A stretch of 64,000 nucleotides of DNA from Stackebrandtia endophytica (GTDB lineage: Bacteria > Actinomycetota > Actinomycetes > Mycobacteriales > Micromonosporaceae). The stretch spans positions 5,208,001-5,272,000 of the forward strand of contig NZ_VFOW01000001.1 in the NCBI RefSeq assembly GCF_006716355.1, in the 5' to 3' direction. Every line of letters begins with the position of its first letter. The first letter of the stretch is position 1. This document shows positions 45,549-54,610 of this stretch, piece after piece. Below the pieces are notes generated by a model, which was given only the letters and a program-made list of their open reading frames with translations, ran no database searches and had not been told where the DNA came from. A program made the translations under genes and the position numbers.

Positions 45549-46994
45549 ATGCCTGAGGAGAAGTACAGCACGAACAGCGCGGGTATTCCGACCGAAAGCG
45601 AGGAGCACTCGCTCACCGCCGGACCCGACGGACCGATCCTGTTGCACGATCACTACCTGATCGAGAAGATGGCGCTGTTCAACCGGGAACGGGTTCCCGA
45701 GCGTCAACCGCACGCCAAGGGCGCCGGGGCGTTCGGGCACTTCGAGGTGACCAACGACGTCAGCCAGTTCACCAAGGCGGACCTGTTCCAGCCGGGCCGC
45801 CGCACCGACCTAGTGATTCGGTTCTCGACGGTCGCCGGCGAACGCGGCAGCCCCGACACCTGGCGCGACCCCCGTGGGTTCGCGATCAAGTTCTACACCG
45901 ACTTCGGCAACTACGACATGGTCGGCAACAACACCCCGATCTTCTTCGTGCGCGACCCCATGAAGTTCCAGGACTTCATCCGGTCTCAGAAGCGACGGGC
46001 CGACAACGACATGCGCGACCACGACATGCAGTGGGACTTCTGGACCCTGTCACCGGAGTCGGCTCATCAGGTCACCTGGCTGATGGGAGACCGGGGCATC
46101 CCGGCCAACTGGCGACACATGGACGGCTTCTCCAGCCACACCTACCTGTGGGTCAACGCCGGGGGAGAGCGTTTCTGGGTCAAGTACCACTTCAAGACCG
46201 ACCAGGGCAACGACTTCCTGACCCAAGCCGATGCCGATCGTCTGGCCGGTGAGGACGGTGACTATCACCGTCGAGACCTGTGGCAGGCGCTGGAGCGTGG
46301 TGACCATCCCAGCTGGACGCTGAAGATGCAGGTCATGCCGTTCGCCGATGCCCCCGACTACCGGTTCAACCCGTTCGACCTGACCAAGGTCTGGCCGCAT
46401 GGCGACTATCCGCTGATCGAGGTGGGCCGGATGACGTTGACCACGAACCCGGCGAACTTCCACACCGAGATCGAACAGGCGGCGTTCGAGCCCAGTAACC
46501 TGGTGCCCGGTATCGGTCCCAGCCCCGACAAGATGCTGTTGGGCCGGATGTTCTCCTATCCGGACGCTCATCGGTACCGGATCGGCGCCAACTACAACGA
46601 ACTACCGGTCAACCGACCGCGATCCGGCGTTCGGTCGTACAACAAGGACGGACACCTGCGCCATCACAACCCGGGCGACCCGGTGTACGTTCCCAACTCG
46701 AAGGGCGGACCGCACTCCGACACCGATCGATTCGGGGAACCGGCTGGGTGGCACGTCGACGGCGAGATGATTCACGCCGCCTACAACCTCCACTCCCAGG
46801 ACGACGACTGGGGACAACCAGGCACGCTGGTGCGGGACGTCCTCGACGACGCCGCCCGTCAACGGCTGGTCGACAACATCGTCGGGCACCTCAAGGACGG
46901 TGTCGGTCAACCGGTGCTGGCTCGCGCGTTCGAATACTGGAGCAACGTCGACGCCGACCTGGGTGCCCGAGTCAAGGCGGGGGTCACCGGCTGA
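45549..46994 (+). CDS. katA: Monofunctional heme catalase
   Basis: A 481-aa small-subunit catalase that dismutates hydrogen peroxide. Active-site His lies in [20 protein letters not shown]; the distal Asn in [28 protein letters not shown]; the proximal heme-ligand Tyr in [47 protein letters not shown] is another family block. No signal peptide. Length matches clade 3 catalases. No regulator lies beside it. A 14-bp hairpin follows. Confidence 0.96.
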   Translation: MPEEKYSTNSAGIPTESEEHSLTAGPDGPILLHDHYLIEKMALFNRERVPERQPHAKGAGAFGHFEVTNDVSQFTKADLFQPGRRTDLVIRFSTVAGERGSPDTWRDPRGFAIKFYTDFGNYDMVGNNTPIFFVRDPMKFQDFIRSQKRRADNDMRDHDMQWDFWTLSPESAHQVTWLMGDRGIPANWRHMDGFSSHTYLWVNAGGERFWVKYHFKTDQGNDFLTQADADRLAGEDGDYHRRDLWQALERGDHPSWTLKMQVMPFADAPDYRFNPFDLTKVWPHGDYPLIEVGRMTLTTNPANFHTEIEQAAFEPSNLVPGIGPSPDKMLLGRMFSYPDAHRYRIGANYNELPVNRPRSGVRSYNKDGHLRHHNPGDPVYVPNSKGGPHSDTDRFGEPAGWHVDGEMIHAAYNLHSQDDDWGQPGTLVRDVLDDAARQRLVDNIVGHLKDGVGQPVLARAFEYWSNVDADLGARVKAGVTG

Positions 46995-47006
46995 GACGAA
47001 TTCACC

Positions 47007-47037
47007 GTGGCGCAGACGAATGGTTCGTCTGCGCCAC
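47007..47037 (+). terminator. Catalase terminator
   Basis: Perfect 14-bp stem (47007-47020 with 47024-47037), loop TGG, 13 nt after the catalase stop. The next gene's ribosome site starts 36 nt further on. Confidence 0.85.
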
Positions 47038-47084
47038 TGTGCTTCAATGGGCAACCCGATGTTCGTCGGACCAAGGAGTCGTGT

Positions 47085-48077
47085 TTGTCCACCCCGATCG
47101 CCCTGCCACTGTGCGACCCGCAGACCTCACCGAGCGACATCGTCGACGACGTCGACCGATGGATCGGCTCCCCACCGCTGGCCGAACTGGTGGAGCGATT
47201 CTCCGGAAAGATCGACTACTCCGGCACCACTGAGGCCACATTGGATCAGTTGTTGGCCTTCTCCGCCGACCACTGGGACTTCCGGGGCGGCCGGGAGCGT
47301 GATCAGGCGCGTCGCGTCGAGTTCGACGAACCGACCGCCGCCGCCATCCTCGACGCGGTCGCCGCGCTGGGGCTTCGACGGGACACCTGGCCACGGTTCA
47401 CGCGGTACGACCACCTGGTGGTGCTGGGCGGCCTCATCGGCGGTTGCCTGGCGCGCACCCGGTACGCCGCCGAACTGATCCGGCGGGGAATCGACGTCGC
47501 CGAGATCAACGCCATCGGCGGATTCCGCATCATGGGGGAGGCCGAGCGAGTGCGGGCCGAGGAACTGGGGGCACCGGACTGTCGGTTCGAACTGGACGGT
47601 CTGGTCGCGGCGCTGCGCATCGTCTTCGACTCCGGTCCACTCACTACCGTCGACAGTGGCGGCTCCCCCGATGTCGATCCACCTCGTGCCTGGTCGATAG
47701 CCGAACAGGGCGTGACCTTCGAAGGCACCGACAGATTGCTGCGGGCGACGGCCGGCCCGTCGAGCCAACCCGAACGTCGGCGAGCCGACACCGGTGACTC
47801 GATGCGCTTCTGGGCGGAGAAGGCGGCCAAGGTCCGTCCAGGGGATCGGGTGCTGGTGGTGACCTCACCCCGGTTCGTACCGTTTCAGCACTGCGACGCC
47901 GTGCGCATCCTGGGCCTGGGGTACGGCTGCGCGATCGACACGGTCGGAATGCGCACCGAGTGGTTGCCCGACAGTCTGGGGATGACCGAGCCGGCGCCAG
48001 ACCAGTACCTTCAGGAACTGCGCTCCACATTCTTCTCGATGCGCCGATTGGTCGACGCGGCCCGACAACGTCGATGA
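47085..48077 (+). CDS. DUF218/YdcF-like protein of unknown role
   Basis: A 330-aa protein. TTG 47085 is chosen because AAGGAG (47073-47078) is 6 nt upstream; an in-frame ATG at 47007 would start inside the catalase terminator stem. The N-terminal 100 residues are helical and unrecognised. The core resembles the DUF218/ElyC fold: RYDHLVVLGGLIGGCLARTRYAAELIRRGIDVAEINAIGGFRIMGEAERVRAEELG, then VLVVTSPRFVPFQHCDAVRILGLGYGCAIDTVGM. That link rests on motif layout and needs checking. No signal or membrane segment is seen, unlike many DUF218 proteins. It converges with the VOC gene one base later. Confidence 0.6.
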   Translation: MSTPIALPLCDPQTSPSDIVDDVDRWIGSPPLAELVERFSGKIDYSGTTEATLDQLLAFSADHWDFRGGRERDQARRVEFDEPTAAAILDAVAALGLRRDTWPRFTRYDHLVVLGGLIGGCLARTRYAAELIRRGIDVAEINAIGGFRIMGEAERVRAEELGAPDCRFELDGLVAALRIVFDSGPLTTVDSGGSPDVDPPRAWSIAEQGVTFEGTDRLLRATAGPSSQPERRRADTGDSMRFWAEKAAKVRPGDRVLVVTSPRFVPFQHCDAVRILGLGYGCAIDTVGMRTEWLPDSLGMTEPAPDQYLQELRSTFFSMRRLVDAARQRR

Positions 48078-48078
48078 T

Positions 48079-48462
48079 TCAACGCATCAGACAGAACTCG
48101 TTGCCCTGCGGGTCCGTCAGCGTCGTCCACTCGGGATGTTCGGCTGCGATCTCGGCGCCCAGCCCGATCAGGCGGTCGCGTTCCCGCTCGTGATCGGCTG
48201 CCCACAGATCCAAGTGCAGTCGGTTCTTCACCGACTTCAGTTCCGGCACGGTCTGAACGAAGATCCGAGGCCCGGCGCCGTCGAGGGGTTCGAGAAGCAC
48301 GGTCGGGTCGCCCTCCGGGGAGTCGATCCCCTCGGCCTTGAGCCGAGCCAGTTCGGCGTCGTCATAGGGGGCGATCCGGTAGCCGTCCAAGGCCTCGGAC
48401 CAGAACCGGGCCAGGGTGGCGGCGTGCTCGGCGTCTATCACCAGATCGCGAAGTTCTGCCAT
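48079..48462 (-). CDS. VOC-family (glyoxalase-like) protein
   Basis: A 127-aa protein with a glyoxalase-like pattern typical of the Glyoxalase_6 group: LRDLVIDAEHAATLARFWSEALDGYRIAP at the N-terminus and KNRLHLDLWAADHERERDRLIGLGAEIAAEHPEWTTLTDPQGNEFCLMR at the end. Members include dioxygenases, lyases and resistance proteins, and many have no known substrate. Metal ligands are incomplete, so binding rather than catalysis is possible. Only one base separates its stop from that of the DUF218-like gene. Confidence 0.82.
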   Translation of the reverse strand: MAELRDLVIDAEHAATLARFWSEALDGYRIAPYDDAELARLKAEGIDSPEGDPTVLLEPLDGAGPRIFVQTVPELKSVKNRLHLDLWAADHERERDRLIGLGAEIAAEHPEWTTLTDPQGNEFCLMR

Positions 48463-48587
48463 CGGCCCACCATAGGCCGACTATCGTTGCACCGCATCGC
48501 GTGGCGGTGTGGCAGGGTCGATCACGTCACACACCCGGTTGGCGCTAATGCGGAATGTCACCGGTACCCGGTTGGTTGGATGGCCGT

Positions 48588-49511
48588 ATGAAGGCGATGG
48601 TTCTCAACGAATACGGTGGCCCCGAACAACTGCGGATGGCCGAAGTGCCCGATCCGAAATACGGACCCAGTGAAGTACGGATTCGCGTCAAAGCCGCCGG
48701 TGTCAATCCGGTGGACTGGAAACTCGCCACCGGTGGGCTCGACCTGCTCATGAACGTCGATTTCCCGCTCATCTCCGGCTGGGACGTCGCCGGCGTCGTC
48801 GAAGCCGTCGGAGCCGACTCGCCGGAGTTCGCGGTGGGTGACGAGGTGTTCGGCTACCTCCGCAAGGACTGGGTGCAGTTCGGAGCCTATGCCGAACTCG
48901 CCACCGCCAACGTGCGGATGCTCGCCCACAAGCCCGCCGCGCTGTCCTGGGAGCAGGCCGCCGGGGTACCGCTGGCCGGCCTGACGGCCCACCGCGCCAT
49001 CGAACTGTCCGGGCTGCGGGAGGGCGAGACCGTCCTGATCCACGCCGCCGCCGGCGGAGTGGGTTCACTGGGCACCCAGATAGCGTTGGCCAGAGGCGCG
49101 AAGGTCATCGGCACCGCCGGTATCGGCAACCACGATTACCTGTCGCAGTTGGGCGCCACACCGATCGAGTACGGCGAGGGGGTGATCGACCGGGTTCGTG
49201 GTGTCGCGCCCGACGGGGTCGACGTGGTGTTGGACTTCGTCGGTGGCGGAGTCATCGCGCAATCGGCCGAGCTGGTCACCGACCGGTCCCGGCTGCTGTC
49301 GATCGCCGATCACACGGTGGACCAGGTTGGTGGCCGGGTGGTGTGGGTGCGGCCCGACGCCGCCGGACTGACCGAACTGGCCGAACTTGCCGCGTCCGGC
49401 AAATTCGCGGTTCACGTCTCCGAGACCTTCCCGCTGGAACGGGCCGCCGATGCGTGGCGTGCCAGCCAGTCCGGCCACACCCGAGGCAAGATCGTCCTCA
49501 CCGTCTCCTAG
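48588..49511 (+). CDS. Zinc-independent quinone-oxidoreductase-type MDR enzyme
   Basis: A 307-aa NADP-dependent medium-chain dehydrogenase/reductase. ATG 48588 gives MKAMVLNEYGGPEQLRMAEVPDPKYGPSEVRIRVKAAGVNPVDWKLATG, the normal start. Catalytic/GroES-like domain first, then Rossmann motif HAAAGGVGSLGTQIALARGAKVIGTAG, and the family end HVSETFPLERAADAWRASQSGHTRGKIVLTVS. The zinc-ligand cysteines of alcohol dehydrogenases are absent. Substrate unknown (quinones or enones). A 13-bp hairpin follows and separates it from the leftward hydrolase. Confidence 0.9.
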   Translation: MKAMVLNEYGGPEQLRMAEVPDPKYGPSEVRIRVKAAGVNPVDWKLATGGLDLLMNVDFPLISGWDVAGVVEAVGADSPEFAVGDEVFGYLRKDWVQFGAYAELATANVRMLAHKPAALSWEQAAGVPLAGLTAHRAIELSGLREGETVLIHAAAGGVGSLGTQIALARGAKVIGTAGIGNHDYLSQLGATPIEYGEGVIDRVRGVAPDGVDVVLDFVGGGVIAQSAELVTDRSRLLSIADHTVDQVGGRVVWVRPDAAGLTELAELAASGKFAVHVSETFPLERAADAWRASQSGHTRGKIVLTVS

Positions 49512-49518
49512 CCGTCAG

Positions 49519-49557
49519 CGGTTCGGCCGGGCCGATTCAGTTGTCCCGGCCGAACCG
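49519..49557. terminator. Bidirectional hairpin after the oxidoreductase
   Basis: Perfect 13-bp stem (CGGTTCGGCCGGG 49519-49531 with 49545-49557), loop 13 nt, between convergent genes. Confidence 0.8.
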
Positions 49558-49559
49558 AT

Positions 49560-50627
49560 TCAGCCCCCGTAGGTGGCCAGAACGGTCTCGGTCACCACCG
49601 CGCACACCGCGCCGGCGACGTCGTTGACATTGCTCAACACGACCACGTTGACGTCGAACTCCGGGAACCGACGCAGGATCGCCTCGTAGCCGGGGTCGAA
49701 GCCCTCCGACTGCCAATAACGGCTGCTTCCGTTGCCGCGCAGGTAGACCCCGTAGCCCATGTGAATGTCGTCGGTGACCGCGACGTGCGGTTGGAACATG
49801 CTTGCGGTCTGATCCGCCGGCAGGATGGCGCCACCGTCCAACCGGGTCAGAAACCGGTCGAGGTCGGCCGGGCTGGACACCGACCCGCCGTCGGATCCAC
49901 CCACGCTAGGCATCGCGAAGATGTTGCTGCGCCATGGACCGCCTTCCGATAGCGGCGGCAGGTAACCGGTGGCGATGTGAGGCAGCACGGCGTCGGCGGC
50001 GAAGAATCCGCTGTCGGTCATCTCCGCCGGTTCGAATACCCGTCGATGGACCGCGTCGGCGTACTCGATGCCCGTGACGGCCTCGATGACCAGGCCCAAC
50101 AGGACATAACCGGCGTTGGAGTACTGGTAGCGCCCACCCGGTTCTCGATACGGCGGCAGTTCGGCGAACAACGGCAGGTAGTCGGCGGGCCGCAGTACGG
50201 TGTACACCGGCCGATCCCGCCACAACGCGGCGAACTCCTGTGGCCAGTCGGCGGTGGCGGTCTCCTCCTCGAAGTAGTCGGCGATTCCGGAGGTGTGACT
50301 GAGCAGGTGACCGATCGTCGTCTGCGGCAACAGCCCGGTGGGGCGGGCCTCGGCGGGCAGGACGTCCACCAGACGGGTGTCGGTGGTTATCAGGTCGTCC
50401 GCCACCAGGCTCAACACGGTGGCGGAGGTGAAGATCTTGGTGACCGATCCCAATCCGAACCGGGTGCTGGGGGTTATCGGCACCTCGTCGGCGCGGTTGG
50501 CGTGACCATGGCATTCCTGAAAGCGGGTGGTTCCGCCGTCGGTGACCAGGATCGAGCCGGAGAAGCCGGTGGTGGTGACGAGGTCGGTGAGGGTTTCGGA
50601 AAGTCGATCGAACACGGACGGACACAT
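49560..50627 (-). CDS. Serine hydrolase, beta-lactamase/D-Ala-D-Ala carboxypeptidase fold
   Basis: A 355-aa class C beta-lactamase-related protein. The nucleophile motif is SVTK (Ser61, Lys64) in RFGLGSVTKIFTSATVLSL; the Tyr motif is YSN (Y169-N171) in GGRYQYSNAGYVLLGLVIE. The third KTG/HxG-type motif is not clean (SEGFDPGY). No signal peptide is evident, so it may be a cytoplasmic esterase rather than a cell-wall enzyme. ATG 50627 is used without a good ribosome site; GTG 50615 is an alternative. Confidence 0.85.
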   Translation of the reverse strand: MCPSVFDRLSETLTDLVTTTGFSGSILVTDGGTTRFQECHGHANRADEVPITPSTRFGLGSVTKIFTSATVLSLVADDLITTDTRLVDVLPAEARPTGLLPQTTIGHLLSHTSGIADYFEEETATADWPQEFAALWRDRPVYTVLRPADYLPLFAELPPYREPGGRYQYSNAGYVLLGLVIEAVTGIEYADAVHRRVFEPAEMTDSGFFAADAVLPHIATGYLPPLSEGGPWRSNIFAMPSVGGSDGGSVSSPADLDRFLTRLDGGAILPADQTASMFQPHVAVTDDIHMGYGVYLRGNGSSRYWQSEGFDPGYEAILRRFPEFDVNVVVLSNVNDVAGAVCAVVTETVLATYGG

Positions 50628-50816
50628 TACCCAGGGCTTTCGGGCCGGGCAAATCCTTTCTCGGTGACCTGTGCCTCCCGCGGTTCGGTCTCACCTGGGC
50701 CGTCACTGACGAAAGTCGGGGTGGTCTCGGGCCGATTCCTCGACTTTGGTCATCGGCTATCGCTTGACGATCGGCATTCGAGGATGGGTCTGCGGTACGA
50801 GGGAATCCGACCGGGG

Positions 50817-52325
50817 ATGACCGAAGATCCTTCCATGCGACATCGAACGAGGATGAGGACCGCCGCGGCGGCGCTGACGTTGATATCCGTTGCGGTCGTG
50901 GCGGGCTACGTCACGGTCTCGGCCTGGGCGGAGACCGAACCGACAGTCGACAATCTTCAATGGACGGATTGTGGTGAGCGTCTACAGTGCGCGACTCTGC
51001 CGGTCCCGGTCGACTGGGCCGATCCGGATGGAACCACCACCGAGATCAATTTGGCGAGGATTCCCGCGGCCGGCGACAGCCAGGGCAGCCTGATCGCGAA
51101 CTTCGGAGCCGGAAACAGCACGTCGATTCTGCGACAGCCTCCGCCGGCGGTGGCACGGTTGGCGGAGTCGTTCGACCTGGTGGTGTTCGATCCGCGTGGG
51201 CTGGGCCAGGCCGACAACGGGACCCTCGTGGAGTGCCCGACGGCCCCGGCCCCGCTGTACGGCCTGATGGACGCCCGATCTGAGGCCGACTGGACGGCCC
51301 ATGCCGAGATCAACACCGAATACGACACCGGCTGCCAGCAGGCGGCCGGTGACGGCTTCGCCGGGCTGAACTCCTGGCAGATCGCCCATGATCTGGACCG
51401 ATTGCGTGAGGTGTTGGGCGAGTCGCACCTGAGGTACTTCGGAAACTCCTACGGCGGTGCCTACGCTCAGGCGTACATCTCGTTGTTCCCCGAGCGGGTG
51501 GGCAGTGTGGTCGTCGACGGTGTCCCCGACCACACCCAGCCCGACCTCGCCGCTTGGCTGGAGAACTACGCGCTGGCCGGGGAACAGCAGTTGACCGAGT
51601 TCGACCAGTGGTGTGCGGGCCGACCCGGCTGCGCGGCCCACGAGATCGGGGTCATCGAGACCTTCGACCGGTTGGCGGAACAGGTGAGGCGGGCGCCGCT
51701 GCCGGCGCCTGGTGCCGGTGACGGCGCGGAGTTGTCCGAGGCGGAGTTCTTCAGCGTGATCCACAAGGTCGTGACCATGCCGCCGGTGTGGCCGCAGTTG
51801 GCCGTCGACATGTCGCAGGCGCTGGATGGTGACGCCTCCGGCCTGGCCACCTGGGTTGAACAACCGGATCCGGACGAACCCGGGTATCTGCAGGCCGCGC
51901 TGCTGTGCCACGACTTCATGCCCCGGACCCCCGATTTCGCCGAGGCCATGGCCATCGAGGCGGAGCTCAAACAGGTCGCGCCGCGGCTGGGCTGGGTCGA
52001 GTTGCGGTTCGAACTGGCTCGGTGCAACGGGATCTCAAGCCTGCCCGCGTATCCTCCGGCGCCGTTGGAGGTGGAGGAGCTCGCCCCGGTGCTGGTCCTG
52101 ATCGGTGATGTCGACAACAACACGCCTCACCTGGGCGCCGAGAACGTCGCGGGCCAACTGCCGGGCGCCGGTGTGGTCCGTCACGGGGACGGACACGCGG
52201 CGTTCATGCATGGGAACTCATGTCTGGGAGATCACGTGATCGACTACTTCGAGTCGGGTACGGTCCCACCGTCGGGGGCGACCTGCCCCGGCGAGCTCGT
52301 CGACCGGTTCCCGGATCGGCCGTAG
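50817..52325 (+). CDS. Secreted alpha/beta hydrolase, tripeptidyl-aminopeptidase-like
   Basis: An exported protein of about 502 aa. After a short head, RTAAAALTLISVAVVAGYVTVSAWAE is a signal sequence or anchor. The mature part begins NLQWTDCGERLQCATLPVPVDWADPDGTTTEINLARIPA, the start common to Streptomyces SlpD/SlpE/TAP-type proteases. Catalytic parts: oxyanion-side VVFDPRGLGQADNG, nucleophile GNSYGGAYAQAYISLFPERV, the Asp in LVLIGDVDNNTPHL, and the His in VRHGDGHAAFMHGNSCL; the end is the TAP C-terminal domain. Start is uncertain (ATG 50817, 50835 or 50853). Confidence 0.83.
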   Translation: MTEDPSMRHRTRMRTAAAALTLISVAVVAGYVTVSAWAETEPTVDNLQWTDCGERLQCATLPVPVDWADPDGTTTEINLARIPAAGDSQGSLIANFGAGNSTSILRQPPPAVARLAESFDLVVFDPRGLGQADNGTLVECPTAPAPLYGLMDARSEADWTAHAEINTEYDTGCQQAAGDGFAGLNSWQIAHDLDRLREVLGESHLRYFGNSYGGAYAQAYISLFPERVGSVVVDGVPDHTQPDLAAWLENYALAGEQQLTEFDQWCAGRPGCAAHEIGVIETFDRLAEQVRRAPLPAPGAGDGAELSEAEFFSVIHKVVTMPPVWPQLAVDMSQALDGDASGLATWVEQPDPDEPGYLQAALLCHDFMPRTPDFAEAMAIEAELKQVAPRLGWVELRFELARCNGISSLPAYPPAPLEVEELAPVLVLIGDVDNNTPHLGAENVAGQLPGAGVVRHGDGHAAFMHGNSCLGDHVIDYFESGTVPPSGATCPGELVDRFPDRP

Positions 52326-52382
52326 CGGCCACCGGTTGATCCTTCGGTGGCGGCCGAAGGGTCAGCCGGTGATAATGGGTTG

Positions 52383-53102
52383 ATGACGCAGGAAACCGAG
52401 GCCGCCGCACTGTCCGACTTCGCGTCACTGTTGGCGGATCAGACACGCGCGGCGATGTGTTTGGCCCTGTTGGACGGGCGTGCCTGGACCGCCGGTGAGC
52501 TCGCCAAACATGCCGGGGTTGCCGCCTCCACCGCGACCGAACACCTCAACAAGCTCATCGCGGCGGGGATCGCGACGGAGCGACGGCAGGGACGTCACCG
52601 GTACGTCATGTTGGCCGGGCCGCAGATGGCCGAACTCATCGAGAGCCTGTCGGCTCGCCTTCGCCCGAACACACCACGGGTCACCGGGTTGCGCGCTGGT
52701 ACCGCCAATGAGGCGTTGGCGAGAGGGCGCACCTGTTACGACCACTTCGCCGGCAGGTTGGGTATCACGATCGCCGACGCCATGATCGACCGGTTCCTGA
52801 TCGACATCGGTGGCGGATTCTCGTTGACCACCAAGGGATACGACTGGTTCGAGGGGGCTCTCGATGTCGACACGGCCACCTGGCGCCAGTCGCGCCGCGA
52901 TCTGATCCGGGAATGCCTCGATTGGACGGAGCGTCGCTCCCATGTGGCCGGTGTCGCCGGTGCCGAGATCTGCCGTACCTTCCTCAAGCACGGTTGGGTT
53001 CGCCGGATCGGCAGCGGCCGGGCGGTTCGCCTGACACCGAGCGGTCGCCAAGCCGTCAGCGACCTGCTCGAGATCGACCCGGACGCTCACGGCCTGAGCT
53101 GA
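52383..53102 (+). CDS. ArsR-type winged-helix regulator
   Basis: A 239-aa protein with an ArsR-like winged helix in the first 90 residues: DFASLLADQTRAAMCLALLDGRAWTAGELAKHAGVAASTATEHLNKLIAAGIATERRQGRHRYVMLAGPQMAELIESL. The C-terminal part (about 100-239) is a distinct helical module (ARGRTCYDHFAGRLGITIADAMIDRFLID ... CLDWTERRSHVAGVAGAEICRTFLKHGWVRR) seen in larger ArsR-family regulators. GATAAT at 52371-52376 sits 6 nt before the ATG, suggesting a leaderless transcript. A 7-bp hairpin (52328-52351) precedes it. Target genes unknown. Confidence 0.85.
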   Translation: MTQETEAAALSDFASLLADQTRAAMCLALLDGRAWTAGELAKHAGVAASTATEHLNKLIAAGIATERRQGRHRYVMLAGPQMAELIESLSARLRPNTPRVTGLRAGTANEALARGRTCYDHFAGRLGITIADAMIDRFLIDIGGGFSLTTKGYDWFEGALDVDTATWRQSRRDLIRECLDWTERRSHVAGVAGAEICRTFLKHGWVRRIGSGRAVRLTPSGRQAVSDLLEIDPDAHGLS

Positions 53103-53121
53103 GCGGCTCGACGGTGAACGG

Positions 53122-53181
53122 CCCGCGCCGTCCGGCAGCGCCGAATGGCGCGGGATCGGGAGTCCCGGTGATCACTCCCGA
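53122..53181. terminator. Terminator region between ArsR gene and serine hydrolase
   Basis: Two alternative 8-bp stems: CCCGCGCC/GGCGCGGG (53122-53129 with 53147-53154) and TCGGGAGT/ACTCCCGA (53156-53163 with 53174-53181); the second overlaps the stop of the leftward hydrolase gene. Confidence 0.55.
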
Positions 53182-54551
53182 GGATTGAGTCGGTGATTGT
53201 GGAGGAACTGGGCTCGGCCGCCCTCGTCGCCCATGAGCCGAAGTGCCGACGCCGGGTAGCCGTCGTCGAGGACGGTGAACATTCCGTCTCCGATGTGGAC
53301 GAGCGAGTGTCGTCGCGGTTCGGACTGATTCGCGCTGATCTCGCCACGGGCGTGGACGGTCACCGAGAATGCCCCGTCCTCGGCCTCGATGTCCAGTCCT
53401 GCCACCGCGTTGGCGTAGGTGCCGATGTAGCGACCCGGGTCGGTGATCGGGACCGCGGTGTCCGGCAGGGTGTACGATTCTGCGGCCTCGACCGAGGTCA
53501 ACATCGGAACCAGCTGGCCGAATACGTCGTCGTAGAGGCGTTGGGTACGTCCGCCGTTGGTCAGCATGGCGATTGCCACCCCGTGGCCGGGGAAGATGCG
53601 AAGAAACGCCGATTGCCCGATCGTGTTGCCGTCGTGGCCGAACACTTCGATGCCCGGCCAGTCGGGAAGGTCCCATCCCAGCCCCTGCCGGGAGATCCAA
53701 CTGCGGCGCTGTGGAATGTCGATGTGAGGCACCCGCATGTCGGCGACCAGCGTTTTCGAGAGCAGCTGCCGACCGTTCGCGGTGCCGTCGTCGAGGTGCA
53801 GCCGCGCCAGCTTCAGCAGTTCACCCGCCGACATCGACAACATCGCCCCGGCCGGTGCCGTCGACCAGGGCAGCCCCCAACGCTCGGCGGAAACCCACTC
53901 ATCGGGCGGCGACTGATCCGGGTTAACGTGGCCGATCGCGGTGCGGTATCGCAACGCCTCGTCGGGATTGGTCGCCACATGGGTCATGCCCAACGGCTCG
54001 ATGAGGTGGTGGCGCAGGGCGGTCGCCCACGGCAGTCCCCGCAACACCTCGACCAACCGGCCGAGGACGATGAAGGCCGCATTGTTGTAGGAGAACTGCT
54101 CACCGGGTGCGAATACCTGCCTCCCCTGGGGGAGAAGGTCGTCGACGAACCGTTCCACCGCGGTGTCGTCGCCGGTGGTCACGTCGAAGCGGTCACCCTC
54201 GAACCCGCCGGTGTGAGTCAACAGGTGCCGGGTGGTCAGGCACGCCGCGGCGGATTCGTCGGCCAATCGCAGTCCGGGCAGGTACCGCCGTACCGGCGCG
54301 TCGAGGTCGAGTTCGCCCTCGTCGACCAGCTGCATGGCGAGTGTGGCTCCCCAGATCTTGGTGATCGATCCGATCTGGAACACCGAATCGACGGTCGCCT
54401 CGACCCCCGTCGAGGCGTTGACGGTGCCGGCGGCGTGTTCGATGACCTCACCGTCGGCGAGCACGGCGATCGCCGCGCCGGGAACGTGGTGTTCGGTGAC
54501 GAGCGCGGCGAACTCGTCGTCGAGCCATTGGCGCGCGGTGGGTATGCCCAT
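53172..54551 (-). CDS. Serine hydrolase, beta-lactamase family with C-terminal beta domain
   Basis: A 459-aa protein. The three penicillin-recognising-type motifs are intact: SITK (Ser62, Lys65) in FQIGSITKIWGATLAMQL, YNN (Y155-N157) in GEQFSYNNAAFIVLG, and HDG in IEVFGHDGNTIGQSAFLRIFPGHG. The last 100 residues form a DUF3471-like beta domain. No signal peptide. GAAGGA lies 7-8 nt upstream of the ATG. It is unrelated in detail to the other serine hydrolase at 49.6 kb. Likely an esterase or D-aminopeptidase; substrate unknown. Confidence 0.87.
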   Translation of the reverse strand: MGIPTARQWLDDEFAALVTEHHVPGAAIAVLADGEVIEHAAGTVNASTGVEATVDSVFQIGSITKIWGATLAMQLVDEGELDLDAPVRRYLPGLRLADESAAACLTTRHLLTHTGGFEGDRFDVTTGDDTAVERFVDDLLPQGRQVFAPGEQFSYNNAAFIVLGRLVEVLRGLPWATALRHHLIEPLGMTHVATNPDEALRYRTAIGHVNPDQSPPDEWVSAERWGLPWSTAPAGAMLSMSAGELLKLARLHLDDGTANGRQLLSKTLVADMRVPHIDIPQRRSWISRQGLGWDLPDWPGIEVFGHDGNTIGQSAFLRIFPGHGVAIAMLTNGGRTQRLYDDVFGQLVPMLTSVEAAESYTLPDTAVPITDPGRYIGTYANAVAGLDIEAEDGAFSVTVHARGEISANQSEPRRHSLVHIGDGMFTVLDDGYPASALRLMGDEGGRAQFLHNHRLNPRE

Positions 54552-54610
54552 GAGGGGTCCTTCCCGGTTGGCTGGCGATCAACCCTACCGAGTGGACACT
54601 GCGGTGTCGA

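Noticed and set aside
49977-50816. Upstream extension of the alpha/beta hydrolase frame
   Set aside because: This part overlaps the leftward serine hydrolase and precedes the signal peptide; the real start is near 50817-50853.
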